A program made the translations under genes and the position numbers. From positions 1,798,001-1,862,000 of the forward strand of contig NC_089459.1 of the NCBI RefSeq assembly GCF_026210795.1: a DNA stretch of 64,000 bases, read 5' to 3'. This DNA is from Rhizophagus irregularis. Its lineage: Eukaryota; Glomeromycota; Glomeromycetes; Glomerales; Glomeraceae. The notes under the pieces are model-generated. The model ran no database searches, was not told the origin of the DNA, and saw only the letters and a list, made by a program, of their open reading frames with translations. Shown here one piece after another: positions 47,426 to 59,569 of this stretch (within the stretch, counting starts at the first letter, position 1; every line of letters begins with the position of its first letter).

Positions 47426-49122
47426 CTATGTTTTCCATGATTGTGAAGAGCCTTTTGTTATAAGTGAGTGGATATAGTTCTTGCAACGTGTCAAAGTTTT
47501 ACGCAAAAGTTCATTTTTATCCAGTGTTCCTTGTGTCTGTTGTATGTCAAGTTGTTGAGATATAGAACACGAATGGCTTCTAACAGTATTCATCTTGTCT
47601 TTTTTAGTGATGTCCAATTTAGCTTCAAGTATATTCAATTCATAGCATCGTGGATTCCATATGTACTTCCTGAAAGCCTTGTGGAAATGTTTTATAATTC
47701 TACTGACAACCTCATTGGTTACTTTTTTAGACAAGAAGCGTCGAAGTTTTGTTATAATTGTATCTGAGATAAGCCCTCTAGTAAGTTCAATACAGTTACG
47801 TTCTTTAATAAGAGGGAAAGCTTCGTCCTTATATTCAAAGATAATACGTTCTAACTGTTCCTGTACTATCTTTGTTGAGGACGTGGATTTCTTAATAAAT
47901 TTCATAATCTTGGATGTTACTTCTAACTCAACCTGCTGAAAACCATCTTCATGACCTGGACATATAACAATATGCCAGATATCTTCATCATCATGTAAGC
48001 ACATTGGACATTTGACTTGATTATACAATTCGTTCCGTTTCCTAAGATTGTCTATGGTAGGTAATAAATTATTTGAACATTTTATAAAATGTATGAATTT
48101 ATCATTAGTGGAGAATGATAAGCAATGTCCTTTGTTAAAGCTATTAACGTATTGCCAAAATAACCCTAATGCCATCGTGAAGTTGTGAATGTTTCTTCAA
48201 AGTAAGAACTCCAGTATTTATTAAAAGACCATTGTACTTCTTCTAATGAATCAGCCACTAATCTAGTAAATGATCTAATATGCCTATCTATGCTAATATT
48301 ATACCAAACTGGGAGAAAGGTTAAAGGGAAGCTAAAGCTACAGAGAAGTCTAATATCTATAATTCTATCATTATTGCAGCTTGCTGCATCCTTCCCTTGT
48401 TTCACAATTTTGTCTGCCATGTCGTTCCATCTGTTGCCAGAATGTCCGCGGACTTTATGTAAGTTGAAAGTTAGTGATTTTGTTTTAATGAGATCATAAA
48501 TGGTGAAAAGGATAATATAATTATTCATTTTTAAAAATTTCCTTCGATTGATCCTATACGAAGCATCAAGCATACGATTAATTCCTTCAATAGCTGCTTA
48601 ACTATCTGTGTATATCTCCACTTCAGCATTGTTTGGAACTGCCAGCAAGGCAGTCATAATAGCCAAAAGCTCTGGTCGCGTAGAAGATGGGTGATAGTTA
48701 ACCCCACAAGAAAATGATAAATTGTGATCTTTAATAATCCATCTGGCATCCATGACTACTTCTCTTCCAGAATTTCTACAATTAAGATTCAGCAAATCAT
48801 CGGTGTAAATTTGAAAGATATTATTATTTTCTCTCTGCAACGTGCTATTGATATCGCACAATTCATGAACAAGTAACGGTGAAGTGATAAAACGTGAGAT
48901 TATGTTATGATCTATCAAAGGAATATCTACTGTGATTAACTTTTGTTCATTGTGGAAGGCCGCTGTTGAAGTGATTGTGCGTCTTTTGATCAGGTTGGTT
49001 GGTGTGATAATCCTAAAAGAGGCTTCTTCGATCTTCTTAGTAAGTACTTCTACTTTAATTACCGTAGCTTTGCTAAAGTGACCTTGTCTAATGCATGTTC
49101 CTGTCGACGTTTGTCCATTCAT
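47426..49122 (-). pseudogene. Retroelement gene with RNase H domain and zinc knuckle, 3' part
   Basis: Minus-strand pieces run MNGQTSTGTC... to EIYTDS (RNase H, 48598), a TAA stop, then NRMLDASYRINRRKF ... KVRGHSGNRWNDMADK (RNase H motif H-x-GHSGN-x4-AD), then a frameshift at ~48170 into MALGLFWQYVN with CPMCLHDDEDIWHIVIC, a zinc-knuckle-like pattern. The active-site Asp (YTDS) and the GHSGN/D pair are readable. The C-terminal ~90 residues are Lys-rich. The N-terminal continuation is at 50818-51200, beyond a MITE. Not functional: one stop and one shift. Confidence 0.75.
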
Positions 49123-49435
49123 GGATGAAGTACTACATCCTGTGCATTTTATGAGTAAGTCTGAACCTTCACGGATGATCTAATGTTGGTACAGGAAAGT
49201 CGTTATCGAATTCTTTTCCACAATTTTTCCCACTTTGGAGAATCAGTTTGTATTTACTATGACTCATTCTTTCCTTCGTCTATCGAGAGATGGATATTGC
49301 GGGATGATAGGTTTATATCTAGGTGATGGAGTAAGGTCTACAGTGATTCTTGATGTTTGGTCTTGATGTTGTATATTTAAGTTTAATGCGTTCGATAGCT
49401 GTTCGATAATATATTTAGCAAAATATGGTAGTGGT

Positions 49436-50817
49436 TAGTGTTCCGAACGGGTCGGGTCGGGTCGGGTAATCCGTCTTACCCGACCCGACAAAAAAAATCG
49501 GGTCGGGTCAGGTCAGGTAACCCGTCTTACCCGACCCAACCCATTTGACCCGTTTGACCCATATATCAAAAATGATTAAAAAATTAAAAAAACCCCTGTT
49601 TTTTAATTGAAAATGTCAACCCGACGTTTTTTAGTTAAAAAAAAAACAAAAAACGCCAAACTTGACGTTTTTCTGTTAAAAAAGTAACTTTTCGGCGTTT
49701 TTTTAATATTTATTATATGAAAAAACGCCGAAACATTTTTTCTTAATAATTAATACAAAAAAAAAAAACGTTTCGACGTTTTTTTTATAATTTTATATGA
49801 AAAAAATGCCGAAACGTTTTTTTTAACAACTAATACAAAAAAAAACGTTTTTGGCGTTTTTTAATATAATTACGTGAAAAAACGCTGAAACGTTTTTTCT
49901 TAATAATAATGCAAAAAAAACGTTTTGGCGTTTTTTTTTAATAATTTTATATGAAAAAACGCCGAAACGTTTTTTCTTAATAATCATGCAAAAAAAAAAC
50001 GTTTCGCATTTTTTTCTAATAATTTTATATGAAAAAAAACGCCGAAACGTTTTTTCTATAATAATTAATATAAAAAAAAACGTTTTGGCATTTTTTTTTA
50101 ATAATTTTATATGAAAAAACGCCGAAACGTTTTTTCTTAACAACTAATACAAAAAAAATGTTTCGCATTTTTTTCTAATAATTTTATATGAAAAAACGCC
50201 GAAACGTTTTTTCTTAACAACTAATACAAAAAAAAACGTTTTCGGCATTTTTTTAAATATAATTTACATGAAAAAACGCCGAAACGTTTTTTCTTAATAA
50301 TAATGCAAAAAAAACGTTTCGGCGTTTTTTTTTAATAATTTTATATGAAAAATGCCGAAACGTTTTTTCTATAATAATTAATACAAAAAAAACGTTTCAG
50401 CGTTTTTTTTCTAATGATTTTATATGAAAAAACGCCGAAACATTTTTTCTTAATAATCATGCAAAAAAAACGTTTTGGCGTTTTTTTCTAATAATTTTAT
50501 ATGAAAAAACGCCGAAACATTTTTTCTATAATAATTAATATAAAAAAAATGTTTTGGCGTTTTTTTTTAATAATTTTATATAAAAAAACGCCAAAACGTT
50601 TTTTCTTAATAATAATACAAAAAAAAAAACATTTCGGCGTTTTTTTTACATATTTGACACATCTAACCAGAAATATTATGTCGGATCAAACGGGTCAACG
50701 GGTCAGGTCAAACTGTGACCCAACCCGAAGTCGGATCATAAATTTGATGACCCGACCCGAAATTTTCGGGTAAACCCGATGGGTCACCCGAATTGACCCG
50801 ACCCGTTCAGAACACTA
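49436..50817. mobile_element. Non-autonomous hAT element, 1.38 kb, CGGGT ends and hairpin array
   Basis: Ends TAGTGTTCCGAACGGG and the inverse CCCGTTCAGAACACTA match except at one base. The 8-bp duplication GTAGTGGT lies at 49428-49435 and 50818-50825. Just inside each end are repeated GGGTCGGGTC / ACCCGACCC words. The middle (49620-50640) is about a dozen units of ~77 bp, each with AACGCCGAAACG and, a little later, its inverse CGTTTCGGCGTT, joined by runs of A and T. No coding capacity. Removal restores the retroelement frame (...AAGPL + PYFAKYIIEQ...). Confidence 0.93.
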
Positions 50818-51200
50818 GTAGTGGTCCAGCGGCGGATATTCCTAATGTCATTTTAATTTGATTAGGACGTAAGATAGCTTGACCTTGGCCTCCTAAAAAT
50901 TGTTTTATGGAATTCAATAAAATATAATGGTTGGATCTTTTAATAAAATTGTCAAATACCTTTAGTCGATTTCTTTCGACAAATCGTAGGTCCAACCGTG
51001 TGTTATTGTGATTGCAGTTAGGTTGTAATAAGAAATCTAAAATTGTTGTATCAAGTATATCCAAATGCCAATCTTCCACGTTTATTGCGTCAAAATTGAA
51101 TAGTTGATCTTTTATATCTTTTAATATATTGAAATTAAAGTTGTTCGGTATGTTGACTTGTAATAATTTAGACAGCTCTATTGTGAGTATGCATCCTGCT
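50818..51200 (-). pseudogene. Retroelement gene, 5' part
   Basis: Open in the minus frame (GCILTIELSKLLQVNIP, VEDWHLDILDTTILDF, NQIKMTLGISAAGPL) and running without stop up to the edge of the large hAT element at 51201, where it is cut. It joins the 3' part when the MITE at 49436-50817 is removed. Confidence 0.65.
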
Positions 51201-51572
51201 TAGTGCTCTGAACGAGTCGAGCCAAACCGGGTCTAATTTCGAGTCGAGTCAAGTCAAGTCAAATAATTTTTATACTCGTGATATCGAGTCGAGCCAAATC
51301 TGAGCCCCTATTAAACTCGACTGACCTGGTTTGGAATCGATGATCAATACTTTTTTTTTATTTTAACCATAAGCCCGAACTCCAAAATGAGTGAGAGTTC
51401 ATCAAGAACTTATAGTTCAGTATGGGCACACTTTACAATAGTTGAGGAAAAGGCACAATGTAATTACTGTTTGTAAGTATATTATTTAAAAATTATTATT
51501 ATTAAGTTTTATAGGTAAATTTATTAATAAATAATTTAAAATAAAAAGTAAAGCGTATAAACAAACTGGTGG

Positions 51573-54502
51573 TAGTGTTCAGACCCATAAACCGTTAATA
51601 ACGGATATCCGTTATCAATCCAGATTATCAGATATCCGGTTTGAAATTTGAACATCGGATTGCAATCCAGATTTCAAAATAGTTAATTGGATTCAACCGG
51701 TTAGATCCGATAAAGTATTGATCTGCCAAAATGCCAAATGCCGATTTATAGTAATTTAGCGACAAGATCATACCTATTTCTCGTTTACATTACGCAAATA
51801 TTCAAGTAACATGATTTATTCTTTCTACGCGGTTTATTCTTTCTATCATTTTTGTTTTATGTTACACGATTTATTATTTTTGTCATTTTTGTTTTACGTT
51901 ATACGATTATATCATTATGACTGAGATTGATATAAAACAAGAACATATTATTGATATTATTGACATAGAACAAGACCAACCTAGCCCTGGTGGTCACCTG
52001 AAAACGAAAGCAAAAAGCAGCAGAAAAAAGAGAAGCTGAACATGGGATTATTTTGAAGAAGTAGACATTAAAGAGCAAGCAAGTGATAAAGGAGAAGTAC
52101 TTAAAATGTGTAAACTTACTGATGCTAAAGGAAATAAGTGCAGAACTCTTTATATTAATGATGGTTCAACAGGAAATGCTATAAACCATTTGTTAAATGA
52201 ACATGAAATATTAAAGGAAGGTAAAATAAATAAGGTGCGTCTCTTTCATAAATTTTAATTTTTCATTGTTCTTTGTAAAAACTTTAGTAATATATCACTT
52301 TTTATACAAAATCAAACGACTCTTCCTGCTGTTATTCAAGCTCATAAACACAAAGAAAGTCGCCAATGTGAACTTCGTCAATTTTTAACCGATTGGATCA
52401 TTGAAGATCTCCAGCCATTATACGTAGTTTAAAGTCCTTCATTCTGGCAATTGATTAGTGAATTGGATCCGGCTTTCATAATGCCAGATGAAAAAGGCAT
52501 TAAAAAAGTCATTTATAAGGCTTATAAATTTACAATGCTTGCATTGATCGAAAAAATTAAGGTTGACGCGAAAAGTGTGTCAATAACTACGAATATGTGG
52601 ACCGCACGTAACGGACAAGGATACATTGGTGTAACTTGTTTTTACATCGATACTAAATTCAATCTTAATGAAATTACCTTAACAGTCAATTACGTTAGAT
52701 ACTCACATACCGCTCAACATGTTGCAGAAAGTCTGGAAGAAGTATTCAATGAATGGAATTTACGTGATAAAGTTTTTACAATTACCACGGACAATGCTGC
52801 TAATATGAAAAAAGTGATCGCAAGTATGAGTAATATTAGATGACAAGGATGCAGTGCCCACACTCTTCAACTTATAGTTGGAAAAGCATTAGTTCCAGTT
52901 AAAGCATTAATTATGCGAGTAAAAAGGTTAATCGAGTTTTTTATGCGCCCTAAGCAATCTGAACGTTTGGAGGATATACAAAAAAAATATCCAAATGCAA
53001 ATTTAGAAAATGATGAACTGTTATACAAAGCTGAAAAGGAAACAATCATAGATATACTTTTTTCATAATATTTTTATTCTATGTTTCCTAATACTTCTAT
53101 ATAAAATATTACCCTTATCAATATAATACAATACCAGGATGTAAAAGATACAGCCAAATATCTCTAATTGATTAATGACGTATCTACACGCTGGAATTCC
53201 AGCTACTTCGCTTGGGTCCGTTTGCTGTATTTAAAAGGATGGATAAAAATTTTATTCAATGTTCTGTCATGTAATATGGACTTGGATTCAAAAAAAGATG
53301 CCAAACGATTAAAACAAATAATGATTACTGATGATGAATGGGATCTCATTGCCGACTTAACGGAGGTACTATCGACGTTTGCTGATGCGACTGAGGACTT
53401 AGGGGGAAGTAAATATGTAACAAATAGTATGCGTACGCTGATGTTAATGGAGATTATTAAAACGGTAACAACCGATTTGGCAAACAATCAAGATTCTGAT
53501 GAAGAAGAGGATGATGCATTCGAAAATAATGATGCAGAAGAAGGGCAAGATTCTACACAAAATAGTAAAATAAATGAACCAATTAATACTTTTGGTTTGC
53601 TAGATAAAGTTAAATCAAAATTATATAAAAATATAAAGAAATATTATCCAACTCTTTTCACTGAAAGCCTAATCCCTTCTATACTTGATCCTAGATTTAA
53701 AAAACTCGATTTTGCTCCAGAAGCTCAAAAAAATTGAAACTAAACGTCATTTACAAGAATTATTTAACAATGAGAAGATGAATTATCAAAATAATCAAGC
53801 CGCTAGTTCAACTCAATCAACAACACAATCAAAATCTTCAAAAAAAAGGAAGACTTTAATGGCACGACTCTCCAAAGCTAATGTAGTGGTTATTAATGAA
53901 ATTGAAGAATATCTCCAACTACCGGAAATTGCCTTAGATTCGAATCCTCTCATGTGGTGGAGAGAAAAAAAAGAGAGTTTTCCTATCTTAAGTGGCTTTG
54001 CTCAAAAACACTTGGCAGTTTCGGCAACTTCGACTGCCAGTGAACGTCTTTTTTCTGATGCGGGGAACTTACTAACTAATAAAAGAACGAGAATGAAACT
54101 GAAATTATTCAAAAAAATCATGTTTCTGGAGAGAAACTCGACCAATTTTAACACAATTCACCCTGTTAATTAATACTGGGTCGGTTAAAAGAATAAAGAT
54201 ACATTTTAAATAATTTTCATTTTATAACTATGAAATATGAATTTTTTTTTAATTTTTTATTTAAGAAATAATAGATTTTATCGATACGTGGCTTTTGATA
54301 ATTAATTGTGTTATATGAACTATTACATACCCGCTATCTACCCGCTATTTATCCGTTAAGTAACCTTTTATAATAACAGTTGAACCGGTTTGGACTCGAT
54401 TTAGAAACTGGATAGAAAATTCTTTAAAATTTTTAATCCAGTTTTGGATTTTACTATTGGATAGATCCAGTTTACCCATTATCAATCCGGGTCTGAACAC
54501 TA
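51573..54502 (+). mobile_element. Inner hAT element, 2.93 kb, autonomous type
   Basis: Ends TAGTGTTCAGACCC and the exact inverse GGGTCTGAACACTA are flanked by ACTGGTGG on both sides (51565-51572 and 54503-54510). Subterminal words around GGATATCC/ATCCGG recur near both ends. It carries its own transposase gene. It interrupts the BED-finger exon of the outer hAT exactly between ...QTGG and NTSNLHKH.... Confidence 0.95.
51917..54173 (+). pseudogene. hAT transposase of the inner element
   Basis: Starts MTEIDIKQEHII, with a BED-type N-terminal region (TWDYFEEV, then CRTLYINDGSTGNAINHLLNEH), an intron from ~52234 to ~52308, and the catalytic core SITTNMWTARNGQGYIGVTC ... TITTDNAANMKK ... CSAHTLQLIVG. 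The C-terminal half (53168-54173, after another intron) has DVSTRWNSSYFAW, an acidic linker, IPSILDPRFKKL, and the hATC motif SATSTASERLFSDAGN. Premature stops at 52037 and 52841 (TGA) and 52430 (TAA) fit CGA or CAA before C-to-T change. A one-base shift at ~53735 separates the last exon. Well preserved apart from these. Confidence 0.88.
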
Positions 54503-55775
54503 ACTGGTGGAAATACTTCTAACCTTCATAAACACTTAAAAAATAAGCATCCTAATAAAGTTGAGTCAGACATAGAAAATACTGGTGAGATTGATAAGTT
54601 TGTCATAAAAGAATTTCCCGTAAGTTTTTAATTTTTTTTTTTGTATTAATATATTTAATATTTAACAATAAAACTAATATATTTGAGTTTTAATAAATAT
54701 ATTTAGCGGTTTACTGCAGATTTATTTCGAGAATTTATTTTTAAATGGGTCATTTGTGACGACCAACCTTTTGTAGTTGTAGAATGTGATCAACTTCGAA
54801 AATTATTTTGTTTACTTAATCCTAATGCTAAAGTACCATCTGCAGATACAGTCCGCAATGATATCATGAATGCATTTAAAGAGGAAAGAAATAAAATACG
54901 GGATACTTTACAGGTAAATTTTTTTATTACTTTTATTTATTTAACTAATAATATTATTATTAATTAATAATTATATTGATTATTAGAATACTCCGGGATG
55001 TCTTTCATTCACGCTTGATGCATGGACCTCACCAAGTTGCATTCCGTTTCTTGGGATCACTGTACATTGGATATCCCAAGATTGGAAACTAAAAGAACTT
55101 TTACTCGATTTTGTTAAATTATCTGGACCACATTCTGGTGAAAACCTATACGAATCTTTTGTACGATGTGTTTGTGATGACATGAAAATACTCACAAAGG
55201 TAGAGTAATTTGTTCATTATTAGTTGGCATAAATTATAATTTATTAATTATTTTTTATTATATGAAATTTAGATTATAGCGTGTACTACAGACAATGCTA
55301 CAAATAATGATACCCTAATGAGTGCATTAGAAACAACTTGTCAGGAAAAAGGTATCAATTTTACTGCGTACAATAATCATATTAGGTGCATGGCCCATAT
55401 AATCAATCTTGCTGCACAAGATGCACTATCTAGTTTGAAAGTTGGATATGTTGAGAGTGAGGATGAGATTTTAAACCAAAATAAAGAAATAGTTGATGTC
55501 ATTCCTAAGCTCCGTAAACTTGTTGTAAAAATTCTCGCATCTTCACAAAGATGAGAAAAATTTGCACGCCAATGTGAAGCAGCTAACTTACCCAATAAAG
55601 AACTTGTCCTTGATGTAAGGACGAGATGGAACTTGACCTACAGCATGATCAAACGAAGCTGTGAATTGCGTGAGGTAATATTTGCCATCATTAATAAATT
55701 TTATTTATAATTGTTTATTAATTAATTAATCACTTTAGGCTTTAGATAATACCGCAACAGCAGATAAAGATTTAC

Positions 55776-56974
55776 AGGACCCCGAATAATACTGATATAA
55801 CTCACAAATGGGTTTGCGTAGAGTTTATATGAAATTACTTTTTAAACCCATAAATTGAGTTTGTGTAGATCGGTCAATTTTGGGATAACTCACATATCAC
55901 GTTTGCGTAGAGTTTATAAATATATTGCATTATATGTTGATCAATTGTATAATATTGATAAAAATTAAGTTGCGCAAAACCATTAAGGATGGGTCCGTAA
56001 TATATTTATGAAATTTGCAATATTACGGATTTTGGTAATTAATTGTATATAGTAACAAAAAGTAATGCATTTCGCATTATTTTAATATTTTTTAATAAAA
56101 AAAAAGTGCGAAATGCACTACTTTAACAAAAAATGGTGAATTTCGCACCATTTTATTAACATTTTAATAGAAAAAAGTGCGAAACGCACAATTTTAATAA
56201 ATAATTGGTGAGTTTCGCACCATTTAATTAATATTTTAATATAAAAAAGTGCGAAACGTACCATTTTATTAATATTTTAATAGAAAAAGTGCGAAATGCA
56301 CCATTTTATTAATAATTTAATAGAAAAGTGCGAAACACACCATTTTAACAAAAAAATCGGGAGTTTCGCACATTTTATTAATATTTTAATATAAAAAAGT
56401 GCGAAACGCACCATTTTAACAAAAAAATGGAGAGTTTCGCACCATTTTATTAATATTTTAATATAAAAAAGTGCGAAACGCACCATTTTGACAAATAAAT
56501 GGAGAGTTTCGCACCATTTTATTAACATTTTATTATAAAAAAGTGCGAAACACACCATTTTGACAAATAAATGGAGAGTTTCGCACCATTTTATTAATAT
56601 TTTATTATAAAAAAGTGCGAAACGCACTATTTTAACAAATAAATGGTGAGTTTCGCATGATATTATTAATATTTTAATAGAAAAAGTGCGAAACGCACCA
56701 TTTTAACAAATAAATGGTGATTTTCGCACCATTTTATTAATATTTTAATAGAAAAAAGTGCGAAACACACTATTTTAATATAAAATGGTGAGGTTTGCAT
56801 GATTTTATTAATATTTTAATAGAAAAAATGTGAAATGAATTATATTAGTAACAAAAATTTTTTTGAACTAAGATTTGGATTTGCGTAGCATTACTATGAA
56901 AAAAAAGTTGCGTAGAGTTAATAGTAAATGCATGCCGATCATTTGTGAGTTATATTAGTATTATTCGGGGTCCT
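55776..56974. mobile_element. Non-autonomous element, 1.2 kb, with GTGCGAAAC hairpin array
   Basis: The inverted ends AGGACCCCGAATAATACTG and ...AGTATTATTCGGGGTCCT are flanked by AGATTTAC on both sides (55768-55775 and 56975-56982). The 8-bp duplication suggests hAT, although the first bases are not the usual TAG.G. The middle (56090-56830) is about nine units of ~75 bp, each pairing GTGCGAAACGCACCATTTT with the inverse AAAATGGTGAGTTTCGCAC-like half. Next to each end are the words GGGTTTGCGTAGAG / TTGCGTAGAG. No gene. Confidence 0.88.
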
Positions 56975-58990
56975 AGATTTACGCCGATGGGAGTTAGAAG
57001 ATGCTGAATGGGAACTACTTGACGAAATAAATCAGTTATTACATGTAAGAATATTATGATTTATGAATTATATAAAATAATTATTTTTTATTAATTTACA
57101 AATTAGTGAAATTACAATATTTTTTATATTATAGATATTTGATCATGCTACAAAACATGTTTTTCATAATCGTTTTCCAACAATTGAAAATTCCATTCCT
57201 GTTTTTAATTGGTTAATGGACAAAATTGAGGATTTTCAAAATAGTGATATAAAAGATGTTATAAAGACAGCGGCAATAAAGGCTATAAACAAACTTAAAA
57301 AATACTATCAGTATACAGATGCTTTGGTATATAGCATTTCTACCAGTATGTTTTTTTTTGTTATTTTAATTTTGTTTACTTATTTTTAAGTTTTAACATT
57401 TATATTTTAATTTTATTTACTTATTTTTAACGTTTATATTTTTTTTTAGTTCTTGATCCCCGGTTGAAACTTACCTACTATAAGGATAATAATTGGGAGG
57501 ATGAATATATATTAGAGGCATGACAACATATTTACAATTTATATGAAACACAGTATGCGTCAACACTAGATCTAAATGTAGTTCAAGACAATGATATATC
57601 ATTTTCCGATGATGATCTCTTTCAACATATATACAAAAAATGACAATCATCGAATGAAAATAAATTGAATTTATATCTTGGATGTCCAATTGTAGCTGGA
57701 GGCATAAATGGAACAAATTTACTGGAATGGTGGAAGGTATGGCTAATAAAATATAATTTTATTGGAAAATTTATAATTTATTAAATCTAAATTATTTATT
57801 TATAGTTGAATGAACCCCAATATCCTCACTTGGCGGCAATGGCGTGTGATTATCTCACCATTCCTGGTAAATTCTTTAAAAATATATTATTGATCAAAAC
57901 TTTAATTTACTGATTTAATGTTTAATTGTTTGAATTAGCAACCAGTGTACCAATCGAAAGAGCTTTTTCTGGAGGTACCGATCTTGTGACACAAAAAAGA
58001 TGCAGCCTTTCACCTGAAACTATAAGAGCATGCATGTGTCTAAAATCGTGGTGGAAAAATTAGGATTGAATAATTAATGTAATTTTTTAAAAATATGATT
58101 TACTGAATAATAGGTGTTGCGTATGTGATTAACTGTTTAAATTTTATAATCGAAAAATATATTAATGTAATTGGGTTAAGTATTCCATTATTATTTTTAT
58201 GTTGATACTCGATAAATAATAATTATCTAACTAATCTACATAACGTATCCATAAACCAAACAATTAAACTAGTCTCTTTTCTATAAATAAAAAATACCAC
58301 GTTAATTTGAGTATTGTTGAACGTTGAACGAAGTTCTAATACGTTGACTTTCTTGTTATTCTTTACCTGGTACGTTGTTAACGCGCATTTTCCTCAATTT
58401 ATGGTTTGTTAACTTCGTTTAAACAGTTTGTCAATATCTGACAATTTAAGAATTAAGCTGTTCGTAGTCCTTTCCGCATTTATTATTCGTTTATTATCAT
58501 CTACCAGACTACCACTAATTTCTTTATGTGTATAATGCGCTATAATTCAAAGTATACACCTTGAGTATTATCAAAACGTTAATATTAATAAAGAATATAT
58601 TAGGTCAAATAAAAGTGTAAAACAATACATTTTCAATACGTGTACAGTGTACTTACTGAGTATTTCTATAATTCTATTAAATTTTATAACTTATAAGTTA
58701 TAACTGAACTTTGAGTTTTCAATTAAAAGAGAATTGTTTTGACACATTTCTCTCAGGAAAAACCAGACATTATAAAATACAATATATTACCCGGTTAAAT
58801 TCGATTCAGGTACTTAACTCGATTTGACTTGACCGATTCGAGTCAAGTACGAGCCAATACATTTTCCGAGTCGATCTGAATCGATTTGATAATTTTTTAT
58901 AATTAAAACTCGACTCGGATCAACTCGTTTTTTCTGAGTCAAACCAAGTTTAATTTTAATTCGACTCGAATCGACTCGTTTGGAGCACTA

Positions 58991-59569
58991 TAATAACGCA
59001 TACTTTAATTGAAGTATTCAAATGTAATATAAAATTGAATTTAAATAAATAACTAAATAAATAAAGTTCTTTCAAATTGCTAATCATATAACAATATCAA
59101 TTTTCTATTGGCTATTTCTTAAATGCACACCCTCTCTAAGTGCACATGCATGGCCAGTCCCCAGGTGCGTGTACTTATGGAGGTGTGACTGTATTATTCA
59201 ATTAAATTGTATATTTTATATTTGCAAACAGAATTTAAAATGCATTTATAATCAATAAAATTTTTATTAAATAATATTAAATATACAAATATTTTTTATA
59301 AATAATATAAATAAAAAACTAGTATAAAATAATATACTATTTGTAAAAAAAATAATATTAGCAAAATATAAACAAAAAAAAAGAAATTTAATTAGTAATA
59401 TTATCATTATTTTAAATATAAAAAAGGAATAATAAAAGTTTAGTAAAAAAAAGAAATTTAATTAGTAATATTATCATTATTTTAAATATAAAAAAGAAAT
59501 AATAAAAAGTTAGTAATATTATTAATATATTAGTTAGATATAAAAAAGTAATAAAACGATAGTAGTAAT
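58991..59569. other. AT-rich spacer with a duplicated ~85-bp segment
   Basis: AAGAAATTTAATTAGTAATATT followed by ATCATTATTTTAAATATAAAAAA occurs twice (about 59380 and 59453). No gene. Confidence 0.5.

Larger units (their letters stand above)
51387..58064 (+). pseudogene. hAT transposase of the outer element (multi-exon, twice interrupted)
   Basis: Start MSESSSRTYSSVWAHFTIVEE with a BED finger CNYC ... TSNLHKHLKNKHP, whose exon is split by the inner hAT (51573-54502). The catalytic region follows: TADLFREFIFKWVICDDQPF, CLSFTLDAWTSPSC, ACTTDNATNNDTLMSA, HIRCMAHIINLAAQD and VRTRWNLTYSMI. A second insertion lies at 55776-56974; on either side ADKDL + RRWELEDAEWELLDE join exactly. Then come VLDPRLKLTYY, LNEPQYPHLAAMACDYL and the hATC dimerisation motif TSVPIERAFSGGTDL. 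Stops at 55552, 57521 and 57641 are all TGA. Introns are short and GT-AG. Confidence 0.88.
51201..58990 (+). mobile_element. Large hAT element with two nested insertions
   Basis: The left end TAGTGCTCTGAACGAGTCGAG and the right end (inverse) CGACTCGTTTGGAGCACTA pair up. Subterminal GAGTC / GACTC words repeat inside both ends. Subtracting the nested elements (2.93 and 1.20 kb) leaves about 3.65 kb, a normal size for an autonomous hAT element. The flanks (ATCCTGCT left, TAATAACG right) do not match, so the target duplication is missing and the flanking retroelement frame does not resume on the right. Confidence 0.8.

Noticed and set aside
49620-50640. CRISPR-like regular repeats
   Set aside because: Units are whole-length similar with no unique spacers, are internally palindromic and lie inside a MITE in a eukaryotic genome.
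39157-57643. UGA recoding (Arg or Trp) to explain the many TGA codons in transposon genes
   Set aside because: The host genes (kinase, 7TM, HSF) have no internal TGA and other genes end normally. C-to-T decay is simpler.
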